Shown: piece by piece, positions 26,059-34,587 of the stretch
Numbering within the stretch: position 1 is the stretch's first letter
Layout of the letters: every line of letters starts with the position of its first letter
NCBI RefSeq assembly: GCF_003056355.1
Contig: NZ_PYVW01000015.1
Location: 62,001 to 126,000 of the forward strand
Reading direction: 5' to 3'
From: Devosia naphthalenivorans
GTDB lineage: Bacteria > Pseudomonadota > Alphaproteobacteria > Rhizobiales > Devosiaceae
Length of the DNA stretch: 64,000 nucleotides
Made by a program: the position numbers and the translations under genes
The notes under the pieces: model-generated
What the model was told of the DNA's origin: nothing
The model's database searches: none
Seen by the model: the letters and a program-made list of their open reading frames with translations, nothing else

Positions 26059-28233
26059 ATGCTTGCTGCCAACCGTCTTGGAGCGCTGACAACAGCGCTG
26101 CTGCTTTCTTCTACGGGCGTATATGCCGCCGATTACTTCAACCGCGTCGCCAGCTTCCCGGTCGCGCTCAATGCGCCGGACGCAGACGTCACGTCGTCCG
26201 AGATCATCACGGCAACCGATGATGGTCTGACCCTGATCTACTCAGACAGCCCCAATGGCGGCATCGGCTTCATCGATATCACGGACCCTGCTTCGCCTAA
26301 GCCTGCCGGCTACATGGACATGGGTGGCGAGCCCACCTCCGTGACCGCCATCGGCGGCCAGGCCTATGTGGCGGTCAACACTTCCGAGTCCCTTACCGAG
26401 CCGTCCGGCAAGCTGGTCGTAGTGGATATCGCCGCTCAGTCCATCGATGGCGAGTTCGATCTCGGCGGCCAGCCGGATTCGATTGCCCACAACAAGGACA
26501 ACACGATTCTGGCTATCGCGATCGAGAACCAGCGCGACGAAGAGGTCAACGATGGCGCCATTCCACAGGCACCCACGGGCTTTCTGACCTTGGTGACACT
26601 GACCGATGGTGCAGTTGCCCAGGAGAACATCAAGAATGTCGATTTGACCGGCTTGGCCAGCATCGCTCCGGACGATGCCGAAGCCGAATTCGTCGCCTTC
26701 AACGACAATGACGAAGTCGCGGTCACGCTGCAGGAAAACAACTACGTTGCCATCGTGGATGCCAAAACGGCAACGGTCATCGGCGGCTTCGAGGCGGGCG
26801 AAACCGGCGTTGCCGGGGTAGACACCAAAAACGACGGCAGGATCGATTTCTCGGGCGAAAACAAGAGGGTCCCGCGTGAACCCGATGCGGTCAAATGGCT
26901 CGACACCGATCGTCTTGTTGTTGCCAATGAAGGCGATTGGAACGGCGGCTCACGCGGGTTCACCATCTTCAATCGCGACGGATCGGTGATCTTCGACTCG
27001 GGCAATGCGCTCGACGTCAACGCTGCCCAGCTGGGGCACTATCCTGATTTCCGCAACAAGAAGGGCGTTGAACCCGAGGGTCTGGAAGTCGCGACGTTCG
27101 GCGACACCCAGTATATCTTTATCGCCGAGGAACGCTCATCGCTGGTCGCGGTCTACAAGGACACTGGCGCCGATCCGGAATTCGTTCAGTCGATTCCATC
27201 GGGCATCTCGCCCGAAGGGCTGGTTGCCATTCCCGGCAGCAATTTGCTCGCCACCGCGAACGAAGCTGACCTGCGCGAGGATGGCGTGGCCGGCTCCCAT
27301 GTCATGATCTACCAACTGGCCGAAGGCAAAGCCGGCTATCCCCAGCTCGTTTCCGGCCTCGGCGAAGACGGTAATCCGATCGGCTGGGCTGCCATCTCCG
27401 GCGCCGTCGCCGACGCCGAAAAACCTGGCGTTCTCTATGCCGTCAGTGACAGCGTGCTCCACGCCGCCCCGGCGATCTATGAGATCGATGCGACCGCCCA
27501 ACCGGCTCGCATCGTCAAGAAGACCGTAATCACCCGCGACGGCGAGACCGCGCAGAAGCTTGACCTTGAAGGCATCACCCTTGATGGCGAAGGCGGCTTC
27601 TGGCTCGCCAACGAAGGCGACTCGGACAAGCTCGTTCCCCACGCGCTAATCCATGTTGATGCGAACGGTGAGATCCAGGACGAGATCGGCTTCCCGGTCG
27701 ATCTGCTCGCCGGCCAGACGCGCTCCGGCGCCGAAGGCGTCGCAGCTGTCGGCACCGGGGAAGAAACCACTCTCTGGGTCGCCATGCAGCGCGAATGGGG
27801 CGATGATGAAAAGGGCTTCGTGAAACTCCTCTCCTACAAGCCGTCGAGCGAGGAATGGACCGCAGTGCGTTACCCGCTCGAAGCGGCGCCGGATGGTGGC
27901 TGGGTCGGCCTGTCGGAAATCACCGTACATGGCGACCATGCCTATATCGTCGAACGCGACAACCAGATTGCTGAAAAGGCCGCCCTCAAGGCCATCTACC
28001 GGGTGCCGGTTGCCGAACTTGCCGGGGCCGAACTCGGCGGCGAGTTGCCGGTCGTGAGCAAGGAACTGGTTCGTGACCTCGTCCCGGATCTGGCCGGCAA
28101 TAACGGCTATGTCGTCGACAAGGTCGAGAGCTTTGCCATCGATAGCGAAGGCAAGGGCTATGTCATTACCGACAATGACGGAACCGATGACTCATCGGGC
28201 GAGACCTTCTTCTGGTCGATCGACCTTGAGTAA
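26059..28233 (+). CDS. Secreted phytase-like esterase (PF13449-type) with N-terminal beta-propeller
   Basis: A 724-residue exported protein. The signal peptide ends about residue 23 (GVYAADY). Residues about 30-440 look like a choice-of-anchor/YVTN-type propeller (repeated strands such as GGIGFIDITDPASPKPAGY and VKWLDTDRLVVANEGDWNGG). The C-terminal part, about 440-720, contains LDLEGITLDGEGGFWLANEG and GGWVGLSEITVHGDHAYIVERDNQ, typical of the esterase-like activity of phytase family. An AGGGGA ribosome site precedes the ATG. With the Pho box it is best read as a phosphate-starvation extracytoplasmic phosphoesterase; true phytase activity is unproven. Confidence 0.85.
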   Translation: MLAANRLGALTTALLLSSTGVYAADYFNRVASFPVALNAPDADVTSSEIITATDDGLTLIYSDSPNGGIGFIDITDPASPKPAGYMDMGGEPTSVTAIGGQAYVAVNTSESLTEPSGKLVVVDIAAQSIDGEFDLGGQPDSIAHNKDNTILAIAIENQRDEEVNDGAIPQAPTGFLTLVTLTDGAVAQENIKNVDLTGLASIAPDDAEAEFVAFNDNDEVAVTLQENNYVAIVDAKTATVIGGFEAGETGVAGVDTKNDGRIDFSGENKRVPREPDAVKWLDTDRLVVANEGDWNGGSRGFTIFNRDGSVIFDSGNALDVNAAQLGHYPDFRNKKGVEPEGLEVATFGDTQYIFIAEERSSLVAVYKDTGADPEFVQSIPSGISPEGLVAIPGSNLLATANEADLREDGVAGSHVMIYQLAEGKAGYPQLVSGLGEDGNPIGWAAISGAVADAEKPGVLYAVSDSVLHAAPAIYEIDATAQPARIVKKTVITRDGETAQKLDLEGITLDGEGGFWLANEGDSDKLVPHALIHVDANGEIQDEIGFPVDLLAGQTRSGAEGVAAVGTGEETTLWVAMQREWGDDEKGFVKLLSYKPSSEEWTAVRYPLEAAPDGGWVGLSEITVHGDHAYIVERDNQIAEKAALKAIYRVPVAELAGAELGGELPVVSKELVRDLVPDLAGNNGYVVDKVESFAIDSEGKGYVITDNDGTDDSSGETFFWSIDLE

Positions 28234-28261
28234 GGCTCGCCTATAACTGAGCAAAAAAAGG

Positions 28262-28291
28262 CGGCCGGGTAAAAGCCCGGCCGTTTTGTTT
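28262..28291 (+). terminator. Rho-independent terminator after the phytase-like gene
   Basis: GGCCGGG-(TAAAAG)-CCCGGCC followed by GTTTTGTTT, 30 bases after the stop. The A-run in front (AAAAAAAGG) lets it act on the opposite strand too, where the convergent NAD-binding gene ends at 28310. Confidence 0.9.
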
Positions 28292-28309
28292 GACGCGTGT
28301 TCCTGGGGA

Positions 28310-29272
28310 TCAACTTTCTGAAGCTACAGGCACCCCTACCGAGACAAGGCTATGCCGCACGGCCAGGTCGAGAGGCGTGCTAGGCTCGCCACCCAAGAGT
28401 TCAACGAGCCGAGTGTTGTCGAGCCATATGGGGCGCCGCCAAAACGGCGCGATCTCTGATGCCTCACGCGGAAAGCCGCCGAAGGGGGCAAGCAGGTGCA
28501 TCGCCCACCAGGGAAACCGCGTCACGGGCACATTCCGTCCGACGACCCTCCTCAGGGCCTCGATCATGCCCATCCCATCGGCGTCGTAGAATCCTTCAAA
28601 CTGCACGCGCTCAAAGGGTGAGAGGCGATGTTCCATTGCCAGCAGTCTGGCGAAAGCGTCCGCAAGGTCAGGCAAGTATGCCCAGCTGTGCCCCGCCCCA
28701 TGAGCCGGGTTGATGATGCGTTTCAGCGGCTTGCCGGGTTTGATCATAGCTTGCGTAAACCAGCTGGAGCGAACGCCCGGACCGAAGAAATCGCCAGCTC
28801 TCAGAATAAGCGAAGGTACATCTGGCGCAGAATCGGCAAGGCGCTGCTCGAGCGCTACCCGAATACGTCCCTTTCGGCTGCGGGCATCCTGCCGTGTCTC
28901 CGCAGAGACAACAGGGGTTTTGGCGGGATCGAAATTGTAGATCGTGCCGGGCAGCACGATGCGAGCTCCACCGGCGGCTCGTGCGGCAGCTATCGTATTG
29001 TCAATCATCGGCAATACAAGCGTTTCCCAATTGAGATATCCTTCCGGATTTACCGCGTGGACGATAACGGAAGTGCCAACCGCTGCCGATATGACGTGAT
29101 CCCGGTTCATTGCATCACCCTGTCGCCAGTCGATCAGCGGAGTCGACGCCACGGCAGCCGCTGCGGAATTGCGGGTGAGGCCGCGCACCTGCCAGCCGTC
29201 GCGGAGCAGCGCCTTGGCGATAGCACCTCCGATTCCTCCTGTTGCGCCGAGGACAAGGGCGGTTCTGGTCAT
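28310..29272 (-). CDS. NAD(P)-binding, NAD-dependent epimerase/dehydratase-like protein
   Basis: A 320-residue Rossmann-fold protein. It begins MTRTALVLGATGGIGGAIAKAL (NAD(P)-binding glycine motif), followed by VRGLTRN for phosphate contact and DWRQGDAMN. The catalytic YxxxK of extended SDRs is not obvious, so it may be an atypical (NmrA/DoeX-like) reductase. The frame extends to 29800, but that part is antisense to the divergent LysR gene. The 97-base gap to that gene is the classic place for a LysR-controlled promoter. Confidence 0.75.
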   Translation of the reverse strand: MTRTALVLGATGGIGGAIAKALLRDGWQVRGLTRNSAAAAVASTPLIDWRQGDAMNRDHVISAAVGTSVIVHAVNPEGYLNWETLVLPMIDNTIAAARAAGGARIVLPGTIYNFDPAKTPVVSAETRQDARSRKGRIRVALEQRLADSAPDVPSLILRAGDFFGPGVRSSWFTQAMIKPGKPLKRIINPAHGAGHSWAYLPDLADAFARLLAMEHRLSPFERVQFEGFYDADGMGMIEALRRVVGRNVPVTRFPWWAMHLLAPFGGFPREASEIAPFWRRPIWLDNTRLVELLGGEPSTPLDLAVRHSLVSVGVPVASES

Positions 29273-29369
29273 CTCAGTTCTCGATCTCGCTGTTGCAGTG
29301 ACCTGAACATGCGCCGGACGCCGCTTGAAAAGAATTGCAAGAACATGGCGAGTCGCTAGTATCTTTTTG

Positions 29370-30268
29370 ATGAGCAAGCTTCGATCCTGGGATGATCTGC
29401 AGGCCTTCCTTGCCGTGCTTGAGGAGGGAAGCCTGACCGGCGCTGCCCGGCGTCTTGGTGTATCGCATGCAACGGTCAGGGCACGCGTCGAAGCGCTAGA
29501 GGCGACGGTCGGCACGGTGCTCTTCACCCGCTCGGTCAATGGTCTGCTCCCCACCGAAACGGCAGAGTCATTGCGCGAGACAGCTCGAGCCATGGCGACA
29601 GCCTCGGAGTTGTTCGTAAGGCAGGCTGCGGCAGCTCCAGGCAAGATCGCCGGGGTGGTGCGGATCAGCGTTTCGGAGTTCATGGGTATCGAGGTCTTGC
29701 CACAGATGCTGGCGGAGCTGCGCCAGAGCTTTCCGGATCTCGTCATCGAGTTGACACTCAGCAACGACGTCGCGGATCTGGTGGCGCAAGAGGTCGACAT
29801 AGCCGTGCGGACATTCCCGCCCAGTGGAGATTCGCTTCAGGGCCGCAAGGTGGGTGCCATACCGCTGGGGATGTTCGCGGCGCCCGACTATCTCAGCCGG
29901 CGCGGTACGCCCCTGGTCCTCGCTGACATCGCCGCGCATGACTGATCGGTCCAGACCGTGGCGACCGGGACCTTCAGTTCATTACACATCTCGCTCCACA
30001 CTTCAGCACCGACCGGCTGGTGTTCCGGACCGATAGCCATCCCGCCCAGGCTGCTGCAGCCCGTGCTGGAGTGGGAATTGCCATAATGCAGGTTCCCTCA
30101 GCCTCGCGCGATGGCTCACTTGTTCGCGTGCTGCCGGACCTGACAGTGGCGCACCTGGAAACCTGGGTATTGACCCACCAGAGCCTTAAACGCGTACCGC
30201 GAATTCAGGCTGTGATGCGCAGCTTGGCCAGCCAGCTGGCCGACTACAGCAGAACCGGCACTCGTTGA
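29370..30268 (+). pseudogene. LysR-family transcriptional regulator, disrupted
   Basis: The N-terminal helix-turn-helix is intact (LRSWDDLQAFLAVLEEGSLTGAARRLGVSHATVRARVEAL), followed by the start of the effector domain. The frame stops at TGA 29943-29945 just after AAHD, where relatives usually carry Trp (TGG). After the stop the same frame goes on sensibly (SVQTVATGTFSSLH) to a CACAC run at 29997-30001. From there the protein continues in another frame (HFSTDRLVFRTDSHPAQ... to 30268). Removing one AC pair would restore the frame, so there are two independent lesions. The surviving 191-residue fragment might still bind DNA. Confidence 0.8.
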
Positions 30269-30296
30269 GCGAGATCAAGCCGGGCTCCCAGGACAG

Positions 30297-31304
30297 TCAT
30301 GGCTCAATTCCGAGATAGTCGTTCGAATAGTATGCCGAGAAATCGGGCTTCTCACGTACCGCCACGCCATCCCCATCCTTGAGCAGGCCCGCATCAAACA
30401 GGAAGTCGCCCATCGCCTCCATCTTGGCTGGGTCGATTGTGCCGATCGTGCCATCCTCGGCCTGCAGATAATGACCATCGATCAGCGCCTGGAGCGAGGC
30501 GCGAACGAAATCGCGGTCGAGCAAGGCTTCGGAATTGGCAGCCACCAGAATGTCTGCGGCTTCGTCCGGATGCTCCACGGCAAAAGCATATCCGCGTCGG
30601 CTGGCGGAGAGGAAGGCTTCGGCTGTGTCCGGATGCTCGGCGAGATAAGCGCTTGTCGTACCCAGGAAATTGGTGTGCTGGTCGGGCACGCCATAATCGG
30701 CGTAGCGAAAGGCGCGTTGGGCCGGACCATCAAGCTCTGCTTTGACGCCCTCCCAAGTATAGACTTCCAGGGTGAAATCGACGGCGCCATTGGCGAGCGC
30801 TTCATAGGCGGATGTTCCCAGAGTGACAGTCTCGAACTCGCCCTTGCCGCCGTCGTGACGAATGATCGTGCCGATCAGCGCGGCTTCCCAGCCGCTACCG
30901 AAGCCGGCATAGATCTTGCCATCGAGATCGCTGGGACGTTGGATATCGTCCCGGTCGGCTTTGAACACCAGCCGCCCGGTCTCGGTTTGTACCAGCGCAT
31001 AGGTGGCAACCAGATCGGCTCCGGCCGTGCGTTGGGTAAGAAGACTGATGGAGCCCAGAATACCAAAATCGGCAATGTTGTTGGCCACCAGCGTCGCGGC
31101 CGAGGTGTCGGTATAGGGCAGGATTTCAACTGCTACGCCGGCCTCCTCGTAGAACCCCTTGGCCTCGGCGACGAAGAGGCCGATGTGGTTGGTATTGGGA
31201 GTCCAGTCGAGCGCCACGGTCACCGGCGTCGATTGCGCCAGGGCGGGCGTGGCGATCAGGGCGGCGCACAGGGTCAGCGCGGCACGAAGGTGCAGCATGA
31301 TCAT
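30297..31304 (-). CDS. thiY: Thiamine-precursor ABC importer, substrate-binding protein (ThiY/NMT1-THI5 type)
   Basis: A 335-residue periplasmic protein with a signal peptide (to about residue 24, PALAQS) and the NMT1/THI5 core. VALDWTPNTNHIGLFVAEAKGFYEEAGV is the hallmark start of formylaminopyrimidine/HMP-binding proteins. It is the last gene of a riboswitch-controlled unit (ykoF-like, permease, ATPase, this gene) and overlaps the ATPase stop (ATGA). It would capture a thiamine pyrimidine precursor such as HMP or its N-formyl form. An in-frame ATG two codons downstream is an equally possible start. Confidence 0.85.
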   Translation of the reverse strand: MIMLHLRAALTLCAALIATPALAQSTPVTVALDWTPNTNHIGLFVAEAKGFYEEAGVAVEILPYTDTSAATLVANNIADFGILGSISLLTQRTAGADLVATYALVQTETGRLVFKADRDDIQRPSDLDGKIYAGFGSGWEAALIGTIIRHDGGKGEFETVTLGTSAYEALANGAVDFTLEVYTWEGVKAELDGPAQRAFRYADYGVPDQHTNFLGTTSAYLAEHPDTAEAFLSASRRGYAFAVEHPDEAADILVAANSEALLDRDFVRASLQALIDGHYLQAEDGTIGTIDPAKMEAMGDFLFDAGLLKDGDGVAVREKPDFSAYYSNDYLGIEP

Positions 31305-32050
31305 TCCTCAAGGTTGAGCAGAGTTTGCAGGATATCGGCTTCGACTTCAGCGAGCGCATGGCTGTTGGCCGGCGTACGCGGGTGGGGCAGCGGAATCTCG
31401 TAGTGACGCAGAATGCGCGCGGGACGCGGCGATAACACATAGATGCGGTCGGACAGCAGCACGGCCTCGCGCACGTCGTGGGTGATCAGCAGCACTGTCC
31501 AGCCGTGACGCGTCCACATGCCGGAGAGCCAACGCTGCATCCTTGCCCTAGTCAGCGCATCAAGCGCGCCAAAGGGTTCATCGAGCAGCAACATCGAGCT
31601 TTCCTGCACCACGGTGCGCAAAAGCGCAGCGCGTTGGCGCATGCCGCCCGAAAGCTGGGCCGGATAATTTCGCTCGAAGCCGGCGAGCCCGAATTCGGCA
31701 AAGAGTGGCTGCACAACCGCTCGCGCGGCACTCCGGCTCATGCCCTGCACTTCCAGGCCCAAAGCGGTGTTGTCGATGACGCGGCGCCAGGGCATCAGCG
31801 CATCGCGCTGTGGCATGAAGGCGAAGCGGTGGCTGTTCCCGTCGAGCGGCACGCCATCGCAGGCCATTGCTCCCCCATCTCGTGAGAGTGCGCCGGTCAG
31901 CAGTTGCAGGATGGTGGATTTGCCGGCGCCGGATGGACCCAGGATGGAGACAAACTCACCCGGACGAACCGAAATGTTGATATCGGCCAGCACCTCGAGG
32001 TCGCCGAAGCGCTTGGACACGGCCTTAAGTTCCAGCCGCGGCGCGCTCAT
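31301..32050 (-). CDS. thiZ: Thiamine-precursor ABC importer, ATPase (ThiZ type)
   Basis: A 249-residue ABC ATPase with Walker A (LGPSGAGKSTI), Q-loop (FMPQRDALMPW), signature LSGGMRQRAALLRT, Walker B (MLLLDEPFGALD) and the H-loop His (LLITHDV). The pattern is that of the nitrate/taurine/HMP class, in which the permease is a single homodimer. It lies between the binding protein and permease genes with 4-base overlaps on both sides. Its role in thiamine precursor import follows from the riboswitch and from the YkoF and ThiY neighbours. Confidence 0.87.
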   Translation of the reverse strand: MSAPRLELKAVSKRFGDLEVLADINISVRPGEFVSILGPSGAGKSTILQLLTGALSRDGGAMACDGVPLDGNSHRFAFMPQRDALMPWRRVIDNTALGLEVQGMSRSAARAVVQPLFAEFGLAGFERNYPAQLSGGMRQRAALLRTVVQESSMLLLDEPFGALDALTRARMQRWLSGMWTRHGWTVLLITHDVREAVLLSDRIYVLSPRPARILRHYEIPLPHPRTPANSHALAEVEADILQTLLNLEE

Positions 32051-32844
32051 GGCTTTGGCTCCTCAAACCGGGCCCATGGCATGGCTGCGCGTTGCACGAG
32101 AACTGTCGCACCGAAAAGGCAAAGGGTCAGCGTCGCACTGACGAAAACCGCTGACAGGACCAGATCGGGCCGAAAATTGTTCTTGGCGTTGAGGATGTAA
32201 ATGCCCAGGCCCCGCACGGCGCCGGCATATTCGGCGAAGATCGCGCCGACCACGGCGTAGGTGATAGAAATTCGCAGGCCCGCGAAGAAATAAGGCAAGG
32301 CGGAAGGTAGCCGTGCCGCAACGAAGATGCGCCGCCGCGAGGCGCCCATGGACGCCATGAGCGCTTCGATATCGCGGTCAGTTGAGTCATAGCCCTGCAC
32401 CAAGGCAACCAGCATCGGGAAGAACGTCACCAGCGCGACCAGCACGATCTTGGGCGTGAGGCCGAAGCCGAACCACAACACAATCAATGGGGCAATGGCG
32501 ACCAGCGGCAGTGTCTGGGTGATAATGAAGACGGGAAACAGCGCACGCCGGAGTGGGCGAAAGAAGTCGACCAATACCGAGAACAGGAACGCCGCGCACA
32601 GCGAACAGGAAAAACCGAACAGCGTCGCCTGGAGGGTCGCCAGTGTGTGGCTAGCCAGAACATCGCGCTGCTCAAACCCCTGGACGAGAACGCGCGAGGG
32701 CGCGGGCAGTGCCGTGGGTGAAATGCCTGAAACGCGCGCATAGGCCTCCCAGACGAGCACCAGTGCAGAAACCGACAACACTGCCGGACCGGCGTGCGAT
32801 ATGAGACGCGCAACATCGCGCATGAAGGTAGGACGGATCGGCAT
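32047..32844 (-). CDS. thiX: Thiamine-precursor ABC importer, permease (ThiX type)
   Basis: A 265-residue permease with about six hydrophobic segments and the cytoplasmic EAA-type loop (MASMGASRRRIFVAARLPSALPYFFAGLRI) that couples to the ATPase, as in the SsuC/TauC/ThiX family. A GGAG ribosome site lies six bases before ATG 32844. The second ATG seven codons in (MRDVARL) is less likely. It is separated from the ykoF-like gene by 16 bases and overlaps the ATPase gene. Confidence 0.87.
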   Translation of the reverse strand: MPIRPTFMRDVARLISHAGPAVLSVSALVLVWEAYARVSGISPTALPAPSRVLVQGFEQRDVLASHTLATLQATLFGFSCSLCAAFLFSVLVDFFRPLRRALFPVFIITQTLPLVAIAPLIVLWFGFGLTPKIVLVALVTFFPMLVALVQGYDSTDRDIEALMASMGASRRRIFVAARLPSALPYFFAGLRISITYAVVGAIFAEYAGAVRGLGIYILNAKNNFRPDLVLSAVFVSATLTLCLFGATVLVQRAAMPWARFEEPKP

Positions 32845-32860
32845 GGAAGGCTCCGGCGCT

Positions 32861-33469
32861 TCAGCGAGCGCTGGGGCTATTGGCCGATACGGTCAGATCG
32901 ATCGTGACATGCCCCTCAGGCGGGCCGAAGCTGCAGAAGGCCTGTTCGAGCGTGGCAAAAAGCGCGCCGGTATCGCCGCTGAGCTTCGTTGCAAAGTGCT
33001 TTGAGCTTTCGAACTGGCCCGATGCCTTGAGGAACTCGATGCAACCATAGATCTCGTCCATGTGCCGATCCCGCCCCATCACGTAGAGCGAGAACTGCGC
33101 CACCGAGAACACATCGGTCATGGGCGCTTCGCGGACGGCAGACAAGGCGGTCGACTGACGTTCAGCCAGCGGCAGCAGGGGGCCGTCGAAATGGGCCGAT
33201 TGGCAGATCGCATCGTCTGGCTCGCCCGGGCATCCGCGCGAAATGGCGGCCGAGAGAACGCAATGGACTCCGGTGCGGGCCGCGGCCGTGAACAGATCGC
33301 GCAGTGCGGGAAACAGGACCTCAGGCGGCCCCACCAGTAATGTCGAGATATCGTCCGTCTCGATGCGCAGACGCTCGCGGTACGGATCGAGCGCCCCGAG
33401 TGCGCTCGTAATAACGCCGACGAAATCGTCGGTCATGGGATAAAGGGAAATCTGTGCGCCGGAAAACAT
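32861..33469 (-). CDS. ykoF: YkoF-like thiamine/HMP-binding protein
   Basis: A 202-residue protein made of two related ACT/ferredoxin-like halves. The first starts GAQISLYPMTDDFVGVITSAL and the second VAQFSLYVMGRDRHMDEIYGCI. This is the arrangement of Bacillus YkoF, a cytoplasmic thiamine- or HMP-binding protein linked to thiamine-precursor import. The ATG at 33469 lies directly below the TPP riboswitch; an upstream frame to 33604 would run through the riboswitch and is rejected. It is the first gene of the thi import operon. Confidence 0.85.
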   Translation of the reverse strand: MFSGAQISLYPMTDDFVGVITSALGALDPYRERLRIETDDISTLLVGPPEVLFPALRDLFTAAARTGVHCVLSAAISRGCPGEPDDAICQSAHFDGPLLPLAERQSTALSAVREAPMTDVFSVAQFSLYVMGRDRHMDEIYGCIEFLKASGQFESSKHFATKLSGDTGALFATLEQAFCSFGPPEGHVTIDLTVSANSPSAR

Positions 33470-33473
33470 GAAC

Positions 33474-33566
33474 CGCCTCGCTCCGCTGGTATTACCCAGA
33501 TCAGCTATAGGGTCCGAAGGCTTGCGCCTCCATCTCAGCCCCGGCCATACGGAGCACCCCTGTGGA
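33474..33566 (-). promoter_or_regulatory. TPP (thiamine pyrophosphate) riboswitch, THI element
   Basis: On the minus strand the conserved core reads GGGGTGC (33560-33554), then GGGGCTGAGATGG, then ACCC...AGCTGATCTGGGTAATACCAGCGGAG ending at about 33480. These are the CTGAGA and CTGATCTGGNTAATACCAGCG signatures of the THI box. Only about ten bases separate it from the ykoF-like ATG, and these include the likely ribosome site (GAGGCGG), so translational control is more probable than termination. Confidence 0.93.
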
Positions 33567-33752
33567 TAGGCCAGACCATAGACGAGGTTCAGGCGAGGTG
33601 GCAAGAGATTCGCACTGGCAAATTTTGTGACCTCGTCTGAACAAAGGAGTTCGGCGTCTTCAGGCCAACACAGTTGAAGGTAGCGACTCCCCCAAGTTCG
33701 CAGTAACCATTGTTAGGCGCAGGGCGCGCATCAATTGCTCAAGGGGGATTGC

Positions 33753-34496
33753 ATGGACGGTCTAAGAAAATACCTGGCCGAGGGCATCGGCACATTCTGG
33801 CTTACTTTCGCAGGCTGCGGGTCGGCAGTCTTGGCAGCTGCATTTCCAGACGTCGGGATCGGCCTTCTTGGTGTGTCGCTGGCCTTCGGGTTGACGGTCA
33901 TCACCATGGCCTACGCCATTGGCCACGTGTCCGGCTGTCACCTCAACCCCGCAGTCACGATCGGCCTATACGCCGGCGGGCGGTTCCCAGCCAATCAAAT
34001 CCTTCCATATATTGTCGCCCAGGTTGCGGGCGGCATCATCGCGGCTGGCTTGCTGTACATCATCGCGAGCGGCGCACCTGGGTTCTCGCTGGCAGGCGGC
34101 TTTGCCGCGAACGGATACGCCGAGCACAGCCCGGGCGGCTACAATATCGTGGCGGCCTTTGCCATGGAACTGGTGATGACCGCGGTGTTTCTGTTCGTGA
34201 TCATGGGTGCGACGCATGGTAAGGCTCCCGCCGGCTTTGCGCCGCTCGCCATCGGCCTGGCGCTGGTACTTATCCATCTGGTGTCCATCCCTGTCACGAA
34301 CACCTCGGTGAACCCCGCTCGCAGTACCGGTCCGGCTCTGTTGGTAGGCGGATGGGCCCTTGGACAGTTGTGGCTGTTCTGGGTTGCGCCGATCATCGGC
34401 GGTGTCATCGGCGCCGTCGCCTACCGGTGGATCAGCGTTGAACCATCAGCTGACATTGTAGGAACGGACGCCTCCTTGCAGGCAGCTCGCACCTAA
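33753..34496 (+). CDS. aqpZ: Aquaporin Z
   Basis: A 247-residue water channel with six membrane spans and two half helices carrying [14 protein letters not shown] (about 66) and [12 protein letters not shown] (about 187). The Arg after the second NPA and the His in [12 protein letters not shown] form part of the narrow selectivity filter of water-specific AqpZ, rather than the wider glycerol filter. An AAGGGGG ribosome site precedes ATG 33753; an ATG six codons upstream is less well placed. It is monocistronic with a terminator downstream. Confidence 0.93.
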   Translation: MDGLRKYLAEGIGTFWLTFAGCGSAVLAAAFPDVGIGLLGVSLAFGLTVITMAYAIGHVSGCHLNPAVTIGLYAGGRFPANQILPYIVAQVAGGIIAAGLLYIIASGAPGFSLAGGFAANGYAEHSPGGYNIVAAFAMELVMTAVFLFVIMGATHGKAPAGFAPLAIGLALVLIHLVSIPVTNTSVNPARSTGPALLVGGWALGQLWLFWVAPIIGGVIGAVAYRWISVEPSADIVGTDASLQAART

Positions 34497-34523
34497 GGAC
34501 ATTTCAGTCCAAGCGACGACTTC

Positions 34524-34552
34524 CAAGGCGGCCCGGTCGGGTCGCCTTTTTC
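34524..34552 (+). terminator. Rho-independent terminator after aqpZ
   Basis: AAGGCGGCCCG-GT-CGGGTCGCCTTTTTC, a stem of about ten pairs (one internal mismatch) with a terminal T-run. The matching A-poor side means it mainly serves aqpZ; the convergent IclR gene ends at 34588. Confidence 0.8.
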
Positions 34553-34587
34553 AGGCTCCCCCGCAGGCCTGTGCTACGCGACATGCC

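Noticed and set aside
29273..29800. Upstream extension of the NAD-binding gene
   Set aside because: The extension is antisense to the LysR gene and lacks similarity; the Rossmann motif starts right at ATG 29272.
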